From Heliopora coerulea (taxonomy: Eukaryota > Cnidaria > Anthozoa > Scleralcyonacea > Helioporidae): a stretch of 64,000 nt of DNA. The stretch spans positions 1 to 64,000 of the forward strand of contig JASJOG010000454.1 in assembly GCA_030142905.1 (NCBI GenBank). Reading direction: 5' to 3'. The translations under genes were made by a program, and so were the position numbers. The notes beneath the pieces were generated by a model. It was given only the letters and a program-made list of their open reading frames with translations, was not told the DNA's origin and made no database searches. The number at the start of each line of letters is the position of its first letter. Within the stretch, counting starts at the first letter, position 1. Below are positions 8,920 to 20,502 of the stretch, piece by piece.

Positions 8920-9561
8920 ATGAATGACAAAAAATCTGAACACGAAGTGGGTAACAAAAAACCATTTAATATGATAATTGTTGGAATGCCTGCTTGTGGA
9001 AAAACAAAATATCTTTTAGATTTTATAGAAAATAAATATAAAAATTATTTTGATTATATTTTTTTAATTTGTCCGACATTTGAATGGAATAAAACTTATG
9101 AAAATTGGAAATATGATAAAGATGAAGATTTTATTGCTATTCCTTGTGATCAAGATAATGTTGAAGATTGGTTAAAATTTATAGTTGACTTTTCAAAAGG
9201 AAGTAAAAGTCTTATTATTCTTGATGATTGTGCAAGTGGAAAAAATGTTAAAAATAGAACAAGTGAATTGGTTAAATTAGGATTTAGTGCTAGACATTAT
9301 AATCTTTCTGTTGTAGTTATAACGCAGCAGTTGACATCTATTGCTAAACTATTTAGAGAAAATATTTCAAAATTGGTTACATTTTATAACCCGAATAAAA
9401 AAGATATGACAACAATAATTCAAGAATATTTAGATGTAGGCGACCGCACGGCGGAAGGTAAAAAAGAATTGGATAAAATTTTAGAAATGTTAAAAACAAA
9501 AAAATATTCAAGATTGGAAATTAATTTAATTTTTCCATTTGGTTATAAAATAAATGAGTGA
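8920..9561 (+). CDS. FtsK/HerA-superfamily (A32-like) genome-packaging ATPase
   Basis: This 213-aa frame starts at GATGAAAAATAAAAAATG. The Walker A motif is GMPACGKTK (about residues 22-30), Walker B is SLIILDDC (about 101-108), and there is a sensor-like VVITQQ (about 131-136). These are the hallmarks of the A32-type ATPase that pumps DNA into preformed capsids in Polintons and nucleocytoplasmic large DNA viruses. It follows the capsid gene, and its stop overlaps the start of the next gene by 8 nt. A GC-rich run at 9439-9457 (encoding GDRTAEG) interrupts otherwise AT-rich codons in both A and B. The frame is intact here, whereas B has a nonsense codon at the Walker B cysteine. Confidence 0.93.
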   Translation: MNDKKSEHEVGNKKPFNMIIVGMPACGKTKYLLDFIENKYKNYFDYIFLICPTFEWNKTYENWKYDKDEDFIAIPCDQDNVEDWLKFIVDFSKGSKSLIILDDCASGKNVKNRTSELVKLGFSARHYNLSVVVITQQLTSIAKLFRENISKLVTFYNPNKKDMTTIIQEYLDVGDRTAEGKKELDKILEMLKTKKYSRLEINLIFPFGYKINE

Positions 9562-10075
9562 AAATAGTGAACATGTAGAAGTCCCGCAAATTGAGACAAG
9601 TACAACCGCAAGTGAAGAAAAGCAAATGCAAGATGTTAAAAAAGAAGTAATGAAAAAACGAGAAGAATTGATAAAATTGTCTGAAGATGGGGAAATTAGT
9701 CAATCAGTACAAAATTTGAAAAAATCAAGTGATAAGGTTATATTAAAAATTTATGCTGAATATGAAGTAAAACAAGCAGAAAAATCAAACGTATTTTTAA
9801 CAGATTTACTAATTAGTAAATTCGCAGATTTATTAGGGGGGTTAGAAGCAATTGAAAGCAGTGAAGAATTGGAAAAAGAACTTGTGAAAGATAAATTATT
9901 AAAAAGAGATGTAAAATCTGTAGTTGAAAAACTAAGTCCATATTTACCATATCTTGGAATATTATGTGGTGGAGTTACAGTTGGAAAACATGTTATTAAA
10001 AAACATAGCAAAAAAGATGGCAGCGGAGCTGGCCATCAAGACGGTAGTGAGCCGTCAACAAGTCAAACTGAATAA
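9554..10075 (+). CDS. Conserved coiled-coil Polinton protein with hydrophobic C-terminal segment
   Basis: Intact 173-aa frame beginning in TATAAAATAAATG and overlapping the ATPase stop by 8 nt. The first 120 residues are Glu/Lys-rich and helical in character (likely coiled coil). A short hydrophobic stretch PYLPYLGILCGGVTVG lies near residues 134-149. The tail diverges completely between A and B: A carries the 24-nt GC-rich mini-insertion 10022-10045 (SGAGHQDG), nearly the same as one in its integrase, while B carries an unrelated Thr/Lys/Asp-rich end. The function is unknown. Placement after capsid and ATPase suggests a virion or assembly factor. Confidence 0.8.
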   Translation: MSENSEHVEVPQIETSTTASEEKQMQDVKKEVMKKREELIKLSEDGEISQSVQNLKKSSDKVILKIYAEYEVKQAEKSNVFLTDLLISKFADLLGGLEAIESSEELEKELVKDKLLKRDVKSVVEKLSPYLPYLGILCGGVTVGKHVIKKHSKKDGSGAGHQDGSEPSTSQTE

Positions 10076-10109
10076 TTTTATAATATATATTGTATTATAA
10101 AATTAAAAA

Positions 10110-10493
10110 TTATTCTGTAGATTCTGAAGATGAAGGTTTAACAATTGTGTCTTTTCTGGTTATTTTACTCATAAGTGTATTTATTATTTTATCTTTTTCT
10201 TTTGAGTTATTGTTTGTTGATTCTTCATTTTCTAAAGGTTTTAACAATTTCAAATGATTATTATTTTCTGAAAACTGAATTTCATGTATATTATTTTTCC
10301 CAAACGTCATTCCGGCTTCAAAATCTTTCATTCGAACATCAACATGAGCGCCGATTCTAAAACCACTTTTTTGAATTTTTCTAAAATTTATTGGTGGATA
10401 AATATGAAGATTTAAATCTAACTTTGTATCCTTTCCTGAATCCTTATTGGAATTATTTTTATTATTTGTTTTTGATGATATACAATTTCCCAT
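10110..10493 (-). CDS. N-myristoylated small Polinton protein (putative)
   Basis: A 127-aa frame with start context AATAAATAAAAAATG. It begins MGNCISSK, which meets the N-myristoylation rule (Gly2, Ser at position 6) and adds Cys4 as a possible palmitoylation site. The B homologue (42080-42487) begins MGNKQSTL, so the Gly2 signal is kept while the rest diverges. A conserved core contains SGFRIGAHVDVRM-FEAGMTFG. I know no family for it. A membrane-associated matrix, tegument or entry role would be plausible for a virion, but this is inference. It is convergent with the preceding gene (34-nt gap). Confidence 0.75.
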   Translation of the reverse strand: MGNCISSKTNNKNNSNKDSGKDTKLDLNLHIYPPINFRKIQKSGFRIGAHVDVRMKDFEAGMTFGKNNIHEIQFSENNNHLKLLKPLENEESTNNNSKEKDKIINTLMSKITRKDTIVKPSSSESTE

Positions 10494-10511
10494 TTTTTAT
10501 TTATTATTTTT

Positions 10512-10715
10512 TTATTCTTGATAATAACTAATTTTTCCACAAATTTTACATCGAAATGTTCTAGGTTCTGAAATATAAATATAAAGTTTAAAAACATCAT
10601 TCCAAAAAAATCTAAATAATTTACTAAATCTTAGGTAAAAATTTATAATTTTCAAGCATTTTTTATATATTGTAAATAAATATCTATTAGTATTTCTTAA
10701 AACTATATCATACAT
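10512..10715 (-). CDS. Small hypothetical protein with C-terminal CxxC
   Basis: This 67-aa frame starts in TTTTAAATAAAAATG, the start motif shared by the other element genes, which is the main reason for calling it. The body is rich in aromatic and basic residues. The end reads FRCKICGK, half of a zinc ribbon or finger. Element B has no counterpart at this site (its terminal repeat is duplicated there instead). It may be a remnant of a longer protein. Confidence 0.4.
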   Translation of the reverse strand: MYDIVLRNTNRYLFTIYKKCLKIINFYLRFSKLFRFFWNDVFKLYIYISEPRTFRCKICGKISYYQE

Positions 10716-10790
10716 TTTTATTTAAAACAAAATTCTTAAAATCAATGTATCTTTATAGTGTTATTAGAGTTTTTACTTTTGTCTAAACTG

Positions 10791-11415
10791 TTTCCTTAAA
10801 ATTCTGTCAAAAAAGGTAATTCCCCCGTCTGTCGTTGAGGGGTTTACCCCACATTCCATACATTCCAGATCTCCCTAACAACGGAGCAAACTAAAAATAG
10901 TTTTTTTGTTGACATCGAGTTAGGCTGGTTGTTAGGGAGATCTGGAATGTTTGGAATGTTTGGAATGTTTGGAATGTTGAGGGTATTCCCCTGTGACACT
11001 TTGAAAAATTTTGACCCATTTTTAAAATGTGCTTAAATTCTTGGTAACGTAATTAAATTCATGAAAGCGACCGGAAGTTAAGTAAGTGAAACCGAAAGTG
11101 ACAGCGTCAATAAAAAGGGTTTTCCCCCACGACACTTTGAAAAATTTTGACCAAATTTGAAAATGTGTTGAAAAAGGAGGCAAAACCGAAAGTTACGTTA
11201 TAATAATAAAAAGGGAAACCCCCACGACACTTTGAAAAATTTTGACCAAATTTGAAAATGTGTTGAAAACCTGTGACAGACCGGAAGTGGTGTAAACAAA
11301 ACCGAAAGTGACGTCATCAATAAAAAGGGAAACCCCCACGACACTTTGAAAAATTTTGACCAAATTTGAAAATGTGTTGAAAACCGGTGACAGAATCCGG
11401 ACATTACAGACTACT
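10791..11415. repeat. Terminal repeat region of element A
   Basis: It matches the terminal repeats of B for most of its length and ends GACATTACAGACTACT-type at 11415. It includes an internal foldback (arms CCAGATCTCCCTAACAAC at about 10863-10880 and GTTGTTAGGGAGATCTGG at about 10929-10946). Three tandem copies of a roughly 115-bp block containing CACGACACTTTGAAAAATTT lie at 11120-11400, more copies than in B. The GGAATGTTT word is repeated beside the hairpin. The inner edge is set where similarity to B's right end begins. Confidence 0.8.
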
Positions 11416-14400
11416 AGTATATCGGTTGTGGAGTGAGTTAGTTGCATTTTGCGAATCCTGACCAAACATAGCCAATAGTTGTAAGATGATCTTTTTGGGT
11501 GAGATAAGAGGAAAAAAGAATTAGTTCATTGATCGGAGTAGTATTTTAGAAGATATGCCATATTCCTGCAATTTGTCCCTTCAGCCTTATAAGTCAAATG
11601 CCATAAGTATAGCTAGAAAAAGCAGAAAACCAAACAGGATACGAAACTCACGCAATGCTTCTGAAATGGTCTTTTCCACCCAAACAACATAAAACAAATA
11701 GAATTTCGTCGATTGGACGTCTTGCTCTCCAAATTTCTCAAACTCGTTAAAAACGCTTTATCTCGTCGAGATAAGACGATTAGTGAAAAGAACAGTGTAA
11801 CGGTTGTGGCTTGAGTAAGTTATATTTGTCGAATGTATGCCAAACTATGGCAATCGTTTTTAAAATGATCTTATCGGGTCAGACAAGTGGAAAAAAGAAT
11901 TAGTTCATTGATCGGAGTAGCATTTTAGAAAATATGGCAATGTCCTGATATTTGTCGCTTAAGCCTTAGTTGTAAGATGATCTTTACGGTACAGGGAAGT
12001 GGATGAAAGCATTAGTTCATGGATTGGAGTAATATTTTAGAAAATATGGCAATGTCCTGATGTCTGTCTATTAAGCCTTACACGTTAAAAGCCATAAATA
12101 TAGCTAGAAACAGGTGAAAACCAAATACGTGTGCTGCACTCACCCAATGCTTCTGAAATGATATCTTCAACCCAAACATCATAAAACAAATGGAATTTCG
12201 TCGACTCAACGACTTCCTCTCCAAATTTTTCAGAATCTCTAAAAACGCTTTATCTCGTCGAGATAATACGATTAGTGAAAGGAACAGTGTAACGGTTGTG
12301 GAGTGAGTAAGTTATATTTGTCGAATGTACGCCAAACATTACCAATGCTTGTAAAATGATCTTTTCGGTCCAAGCAAGAGGATAAAAGCATTAGTTCATG
12401 GATTGGAGTAGTATTTTAGAAAACATGGCAATGTCCTGAAATCTGTCTCTTAAGCCTTATACGTTAAGTGCCATTAGTATAGCTAGAAAAAGCAGAAAAC
12501 CAAATTGGCGTGCGAAACTCAAGCAATGCTTCTAAAATGATCTCTCCCATCATAATATCATAAAACAAATGGAATTTCTTCTATTCGACGTCTTGTTCTC
12601 CAAATTTTTCAAACTCGTTAAAAACGCTTTATCTATTAGAGATAAGACGATTAGTGAAAGGAACAGTATATCGGTTGTGGCGTGAGTTAGTTGCATTTTG
12701 CGAATGCTGACCAAACTTTGCCAATAGTTGTAAGATGATCTTTTCGGGTGAGATAAGAGGAAAAAAGAATTAGTTCATTGATCGGAGTAGTATTTTAGAA
12801 AATATGGCAATGTCCTGATATTTGTCCCTTAAGCCTTATACGTTAAAAGCCATAAATATAGCTAGAAACAGGTGAAAACCAAATAGGTGTGGAAAACTCT
12901 CCCAATGCTTCTAAAATGATCTCTTCCATCCAAACATCATAAAACAAATCGAAATTGGTCGATTCGACGACTTCCTCTCCAAATTTTTCAAACTCTCTAA
13001 AAATGCTTTATCTCGTCGAGATAAGACGATTAGTGAAAGGAACAGTATATCGGTTGTGGAGTGAGTTAGTTGCATTTTGCGAATGCTGACCAAACTTTGC
13101 CAATAGTTGTAAGATGATCTCTTCGGGTGATATAAGAGGATAAAAGCATAAGTTTATGGATTGGAGTAGTATTTTAGAAGATATTCTAAATTCCTGAAAT
13201 TTGTCTCTTCAGCCTTATAAGTCAAATGTCATAAGTATAGCTAGAAAAAGCAGAAAACCAAACAGGATACGAAACTCACGCAATGCTTCTGAAATGGTCT
13301 TTTCCACCCAAACGACATAAAACAAATGGAATTTCGTCGATTCGACGACTTCCTTACCAAGTTTTTCAAACTCGTTAAAAACGCTTTATTTCGTCGCTAT
13401 AAGACGATTAGTGAAAAGAACAGTGTAACGGTTGTGGCTTGAGTAAGTTATATTTGTCGAATGTATGCCAAACTATGGCAATCGATTTAAAATGATCTTT
13501 TCGGTTCAGGCAAGAGGATAAAAGCTTTAGTTTATGGATTGGAGTAATATTTTAGAAAATATGGCAATGTCCTGATATCTGTCTCTTAAGCCTTACACGT
13601 TAAAAGCCGTAAATATAGCTAGAAACAGGTGAAAACAAAATACCTGTGCTGCACTCACCCAATGCTTCTGAAATGATATCTTCCACCCAAACATCATAAA
13701 ACAAATGGAATTTCGTTGACTCGACGACTTCCTTACCAAGTTTTTCAAACTCGTTAAAAACGCTTTATCTCGTCGAGATAAGACGATTAGGGAAAGGAAC
13801 AGTATATCGGTTGTGGAGTGAGTTAGATGCATTTTGCGAATGCTGACCAAACTTTGCCAATAGTTGTAAGATGATCTTTGTGGGTCAGAAAAGAGGATGA
13901 AAGCATTAGTTCATGGATTGGAGTAGTATTTTAGAAAACATGGCAATGTCCTGAAATATGTCTCTTAAGCCTTACACGTTAAAAGCCATAAGTATATCTA
14001 GAAAAAGGAGAAAACCAAATAGGATGCCAAACTCACGCAATGCTTCTAAAATGGTCTTTTCCACCCAAACATCATAAAACAAATGGAATTTCGTCGATTC
14101 AACGACTTGCTCATCAAGTTTTTCAAACTCATCAAAAACGCTTTATCTCTTCGAGATAAGACGATTAGTGAAAAGAATTGTGTAACGGTTGTGGAGTGAG
14201 TTGCATTTGACCAATGTTTGCCAAACATTGCCAATAGTTGTAAGATGATCTTTTCGATCCAAGCAAGAGGATAAAAGCATTAGTTCATGGATTGGAGTAG
14301 TATTTTAGAAAACATGGCAATGTCCTGAAATATGTCTCTTAAGCCTTACACGTTAAAAGCCATAAGTATAGCTAGAAAAAGCAGAAAACCAAATAGGATG

Positions 14401-17400
14401 CAAACTCACGCAGTGCTTCTAAAATGTTCTTTTCCACCCAAACATCATAAAACAAATGGAATTTCGTCTATTCAACGACTTGCTCACCAAGTTTTTCAAA
14501 CTCATCAAAAACGCTTTATCTCTTCGAGATAAGACGATTAGTGAAAAGAACAGTGTAACGGTTGTGGAGTGAGTTAGTTGCATTTGACCAATGTTTGCCA
14601 AACATTGCCAATAGTTGTAAGATGATCTTTTCGATCCAAGCAAGAGGATAAAAGCATTAGTTCATGGATTGGAGTAGTATTTTAGAAAACATGGCAATGT
14701 CCTGAAATCTGTCTCTTATGCCTTATACGTTAAAAGCCATAAGTATATCTAGAAACAGGTGAAAACGAAATAGGATGCCAAACTCACGCAATGCTTCTAA
14801 AATGTTCTTTTCCACCCAAACATCATAAAACAAATGGAATTTGGTCGATTCAACGACTTGCTCATCAAGTTTTTCAAACTCGTCAAAAACGCATTATCTC
14901 GTCGAGATAAGTCGATTGGTGAAAGGAACAGTGTAAAGATTGGGGCGTGAGTTAGTTGCATTTGACGAAGGTTTGCCAAACTTTTCCAATAGTTGTAAGA
15001 TGATCTTTACCGGTCAGAAAAGAGGATGAAAGAATTAGTTCATGGATTGGAGTAGTATTTTAGAAAATATGGCTATATCTTAAAATCTTATCCTTAAGGT
15101 CGTACGTCTAAAGCCATAAGAATAGTAAGAATTGGGTGTATAGCAAATAGGTGTGCGAAACTCACGCAATGCTTCTAAAATGATCTCTTCCACCCAAACA
15201 TCATAAAACAAATCGAATTTTGTCGATTCGACGTCTTGCTCTCCAAAATTTTCAAACTCGCAAAAATCGCTTTATCTCATCGAGATAAGACGATTAGTGA
15301 AAAGAACAGTGTAACGGTTGTGGCTTGAGTAAGTTATATTTGTCAAATGTATGCCAAATAATGGAAATCGTTTTAAATTGATCTTTTTGGTTCAGACAAG
15401 TGGAAAAAAGAATTAGTTCATTGATCGGAGTAGTATTTTAGAAAATATGGCAATGTCCTGATATTTGTCCCTTAAGCCTTATACGTTAAAAGCCATATGT
15501 ATAGCTTGATACAGGTGAAAACCAAATAGGCGTGCGAAACTCTCCCAATGCTTCTAAAATGATCTCTTCCATCCAAACATCATAAAACAAATGGAAATTG
15601 GTCGATTCGACGACTTACTCTCAAAGTTTTTCAAACTCGTCAAAAACGCTTTATCTCGTCGAGATAAGACGATTAGTGAAAAGAACAGTGTAACGGTTGT
15701 GGCTTGAGTAAGTTATATTTGTCGAATGTAGGCCAAACTATGGCAATCGTTTTAAAATGATCTTTTCGGGTGAGACAAGAAAAAAAAGCTTTAGTTCATG
15801 GATTGGAGTAGTATTTTAGAAGATATGCTAAATTCCTGAAATCTGTCCCTTCAACCTTATAAGTCAAATGCCATAAGTATAGCTAGAAAAAGCAGAAAAC
15901 CAAACAGGATGCGAAACTCACGCAATGCTTCTAAAATGATCTCTTCCACACAAACATCATAAAACAAATGCAATTTCGTCGATTCGACGTCTTGCTCTCC
16001 AAATTTTTCAAACTCGCAAAAATCTCTTTATCTCATCGAGATAAGACGATTAGTGAAAAGAACAGTGTAACGGTTGTGGCTAGAGTAAGTTATATTTGTC
16101 GAATGTATAACAAACGTTGCCAATGCTTGTAAAATGATCTTTTCGGTCCAGGCAAGAGGATAAAAACATTAGTTCATGGGTTGGATTAGTATTTTAGAAA
16201 ACATAGCAATGTCCTGAAATATGTTTCTTAAGCCTTACACGTTAAAAACCAACAATATGGATAGAAACAGCTGAAAACTAAATAGGTGTATGAACTTTAC
16301 CCAAAGCTTCTAAAATGATCTTTTCCACCCAAACATCATAAAACAAATTGAATTTCGTCGATTCGACGACTTGCTCTCAATGTTTTTAAACCTTGTCAAA
16401 AACGATTTATCTCGTCGAGATAAGACGATTAGTGAAAGGAACAGTATATCGGTTGTGGCGTGAGTTAGTTGCATTTGGCGAATGCTGACCAAACTATGCC
16501 AATAGTTGTAACATGATCTTTTCAGGTCAGACAAGAGGATAAAAGCATTACTTCATGGATTGGAATAGTATGGCTTAAGTTAGTTATATTTGTCGAATGT
16601 ATGCCAAACTATGGCAATCGTTTTAAGATGATCTTTTCTGGTCAGACAAGAGGAAAAATGTATTAGTTCATTGATCGGAGTAGTATTTTAGAAAATATGG
16701 CAATGTCCTGATATCTGTCTCTTAAGCCTTATACGTTAAAAGCCCTAAGTATAGCTAGAAACAGGTGAAAACCAAATAGGCGTGCGAAATCACCCAATGC
16801 TTCTAAAATGATCTTTTCAACCCAAACATCATAAAAAAAATCGAATTTCGTCGATTCAACAACTTGCTCTAAAAGTTTTTCAAACTCGTCAAAAACGCGT
16901 TATCTCTTCGAGATAAGACGATTAGTGAAAAGAACAGTGTAACGGTTGTGGCTTGAGTAAGTTATATTTGTCGAATGTATGCCAAACATTGCCAATGCTT
17001 GTAAAATGATCTTTTCGCTTCAGGCAACAGGATAAAAGCATTAGTTCATGGATTGGAGTAGTATTTTAGAAAACATGGCAATGTACTGAAATCTGTCTCT
17101 TAAGCCTTACACGTTAAAAGCCAAAAGTATGGATAGAAACAGCTGAAAACTAAACAGGTGTATGAAATTCACCAATGCTTCTAAAATGATATTTTCCACC
17201 CAAACATCATAAAACAAATCGAATTTCGTCGATTCGACGACTTCCTCACCAAGTTTTTCAATTTCGTCAAAAACGATTTATCTCGTCGAGATAAGACGAT
17301 TAGTGAAAAGAACAGTGTAACGGTTGTGGCTTGAGTAAGTTATATATGTCGAATGTATGCCAAACTATGGCAATCGTTTTAAAATGATCTTTTCGGTTCA

Positions 17401-20400
17401 GGCAAGAGGATAAAAGCATTAGTTCATGGATTGGAGTAGTATTTTAGAAAACATGGCAATGTACTGAAATCTGTCTCTTAAGCCTTACACGTTAAAAGCC
17501 AAAAGTATGGATAGAAACAGCTAAAAACTAAATAGGTGTATGAAATTCACCCAATGCTTCTAAAATGATCTTTTCCACCCAAACATCATAAAACAAATCG
17601 AATTTCGTCGAGTCGACGACTTCCTTACCAAGTTTTTCAAACTCGCTAAAAACGCTTTATTTTGTCGAGATAAGACGATTAGTGAAAGGAAAAGGGTAAC
17701 GGTTGTGGCGTGAGTTAGTTGGATTTGACCACTGTTTGCCAAATATTGCCAATGCTTGTAAAATGATCTTTTCGGGTGAGACAAGAGGATAAAAGTATTA
17801 GTTCACGGATTGGAGTAGTATTTTAGAAGATATGACAAATTCCTGAAATCTGTCCCTTCAGCCTTATAAGTCAAATGCCATAAGTATAGCTAGAAAAAGC
17901 ATAAAACCAAACAGGATGCGAAACTCACGCAATGCTTCTAAAATGGTCTTTCCCACCCAAACATCATAAAACAAATCGAATTTCGTCGATTCGACGACTT
18001 CCTCTCAAACTTTTTCAAACTCGTCAAAAACGCTTTTTCTCGTCGAGATAAGACGATTAGTGAAAAGAACAGTGTAACGGTTGTGGCTTGAGTAAGTTAT
18101 ATTTGTCGAATGTATGCCAAACATTGCCAATGCTCATAAAATGATCTTTTCGGGTGAGACAAGAGGATTAAAGTATTAGTTCATGGATTGGAGTAGTATT
18201 TTAGAAGATATGCCAAATTCCTGAAATCTGTCCCTTCAGCCTTATAAGTCAAATGCCGTAAGTATAGCTAGAAAAAGCAGAGAACCAAACAGGATGCGAA
18301 ACTCACGTAATGCTTCTAAAATGGTCTTTCCCACCCAAACATCATAAAACAAATGGAATTTCGTCGATTCGACGACTTCCTTACCAAGTTTTTCAAACTC
18401 GCTAAAAACGCTTTATTTTGTCGAGATAAGACGATTAGTGAAAGGAAAAGGGTAACGGTTGTGGCGTGAGTTAGTTGGATTTGACCAATGTTTTCCAAAT
18501 ATAGCCAATGCTTGTAAAATGATCTTTTCGGGTGAGACAAGAGGATAAAAGTATTAGTTCACGTAATGGAGTAGTATTTTAGAAGATATGACAAATTCCT
18601 GAAATCTGTCCCTTCAGCCTTATAAGTCAAATGCCATAAGTATAGCTAGAAAAAGCATAAAACCAAACAGGATGCGAAACTCACGCAATGCTTCTAAAAT
18701 GGTCTTTCCCACCCAAACATCATAAAACAAATCGAATTTCGTCGATTCGACGACTTCCTCTCAAACTTTTTCAAACTCGTCAAAAACGCTTTATCTCGTC
18801 GAGATAAGACGATTAGTGAAAAGAACAGTGTAACGGTTGTGGCTTGAGTAAGTTATATTTGTCGAATGTATGCCAAACATTGCCAATGCTCATAAAATGA
18901 TCTTTTCGGGTGAGACAAGAGGATTAAAGTATTAGTTCATGGATTGGAGTAGTATTTTAGAAGATATGCCAAATTCCTGAAATCTGTCCCTTCAGCCTTA
19001 TAAGTCAAATGCCGTAAGTATAGCTAGAAAAAGCAGAGAACCAAACAGGATGCGAAACTCACGTAATGCTTCTAAAATGGTCTTTCCCACCCAAACATCA
19101 TAAAACAAATGGAATTTCGTCGATTCGACGACTTCCTTACCAAGTTTTTCAAACTCGCTAAAAACGCTTTATTTTGTCGAGATAAGACGATTAGTGAAAG
19201 GAAAAGGGTAACGGTTGTGGCGTGAGTTAGTTGGATTTGACCAATGTTTTCCAAATATAGCCAATGCTTGTAAAATGATCTTTTCGGGTGAGACAAGAGG
19301 ATAAAAGTATTAGTTCACGTAATGGAGTAGTATTTTAGAAGATATGACAAATTCCTGAAATCTGTCCCTTCAGCCTTATAAGTCAAATGCCATAAGTATA
19401 GCTAGAAAAAGCATAAAACCAAACAGGATGCGAAACTCACGCAATGCTTCTAAAATGGTCTTTCCCACCCAAACATCATAAAACAAATCGAATTTCGTCG
19501 ATTCGACGTCTTGCTCTCCAAATTTTTCAAACTCGTCAAAAACGCTTTATCTCGTCGAGATAAGACGATTAGTGAAAAGAACAGTGTAACGGTTGTGGCT
19601 TGAGTAAGTTATATTTGTCGAATGTAGGTCAAACTATGGCAATCGTTTTAAAATGATCTTTTCGGGTCAGACAATAGGAAAAGAGCTTTAGTTCATGGAT
19701 TGGAGTAGTATTTTAGAAGATATGCCGAATTCCTGAAATTTGTCCCTTCAGCCTTATAAGTCAAATGCCATAAGTATAGCTCGAAAAAGCAGAGAACCAA
19801 AAGGATGGAAACTTACGTAATACTTCTAAAATGGTCTTTTCCACCTAAACATCATAAACAAATCGAATTTCGTCGATTCAACGACTTTCTCTCAAAGTTT
19901 TTCACACTCGTGAAAAACGCTTTATTTTGTCGATATAAGACGATTAGTGAAAAGAACAGTTTAACGGTTGTGGCTTGAGTAAGTTATATTTGTCAAATGT
20001 ATGCTAAACATTGCCAATGCTTGTAAAATGATCTTTTCGGTTCAGGCAAACATCATAAAACAAATTGAATTTCGTCGATTCGACGACTTGCTCTCAATGT
20101 TTTTAAACCTCGTCAAAAACGCTTTATCTCGTCGAGATAAGACGATTAGTGAATTTGGCGAATGCTGACCAAACTTTGCCAATACTTGTAAGATGATCTT
20201 TTCGGGTGAGACAAGAGGATAAAAGCATTAGTTCATGGATTGGAGTAGTATTTTAGAAGATATGCCAAATTACTGAAATTTGTCCCTTCAGCCTTATAAG
20301 TCATATGCCATAAGTATAGCTAGAAAAAGCAGAAAATCAAACAGGATGCGAAACTCACGCAATGCTTCTAAAATGATCTTTTCCACCCAAACATCATAAA

Positions 20401-20502
20401 ACAAATCGAATTTCGTCGATTCGACGACTTCCTCACCAAGTTTTTCAAACTCGTTAAAAACGCTTTATCTCGTCGATATAAGACGAATAGTGATAGGAAC
20501 TG
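11416..20502 (+). repeat. About 378-bp satellite array, subfamily 1
   Basis: The word CGATTAGTGAAA recurs every 375-380 bases (for example near 13027, 13403, 13782, 14159, 14536, 18053, 18432, 18809, 19187), giving about 24 monomers. Each monomer has two conserved dyads, TTATCTC-GTC-GAGATAA and GTCGATTCGAC. Short minus-strand frames of 60-74 codons recur at the same phase in each monomer and are a by-product of the repeat. Deletions occur near 16560 and 20060. No genes are seen here. Confidence 0.95.
17885..19400 (+). repeat. Two-monomer (756-bp) higher-order satellite repeat
   Basis: Sequence around 17935-18650 recurs almost unchanged 756 bases downstream. The minus-strand frames at 18316-18540 and 19072-19296 translate identically. 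Adjacent single monomers are clearly more different, so this is a recently duplicated dimer inside the older array. Confidence 0.85.

Larger units (their letters stand above)
1516..11415. mobile_element. Polinton/Maverick element A (partial, interrupted by C)
   Basis: Gene content (rve integrase with chromodomain, A32-like ATPase, capsid proteins), a terminus identical in type to that of element B, and collinearity with B over about nine genes identify a Polinton. The right terminus ends at 11415 and is followed by AGTATA (11416-11421), the candidate 6-bp duplication. The neighbouring satellite normally reads GGAACAGTATATCGG, so A landed inside a monomer. The left part, which should hold the rest of the fibre gene, the polymerase and the other terminal repeat, lies to the left of element C. 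Most frames are open, unlike in B. It carries one foldback insertion (6465-6762). Confidence 0.93.

Noticed and set aside
11193..20462. Recurrent 60-90-codon minus-strand frames in the satellite
   Set aside because: They recur at the same monomer phase, drift with the repeat, have no independent start context and translate the CATAAAACAAA...GAGATAAG block.
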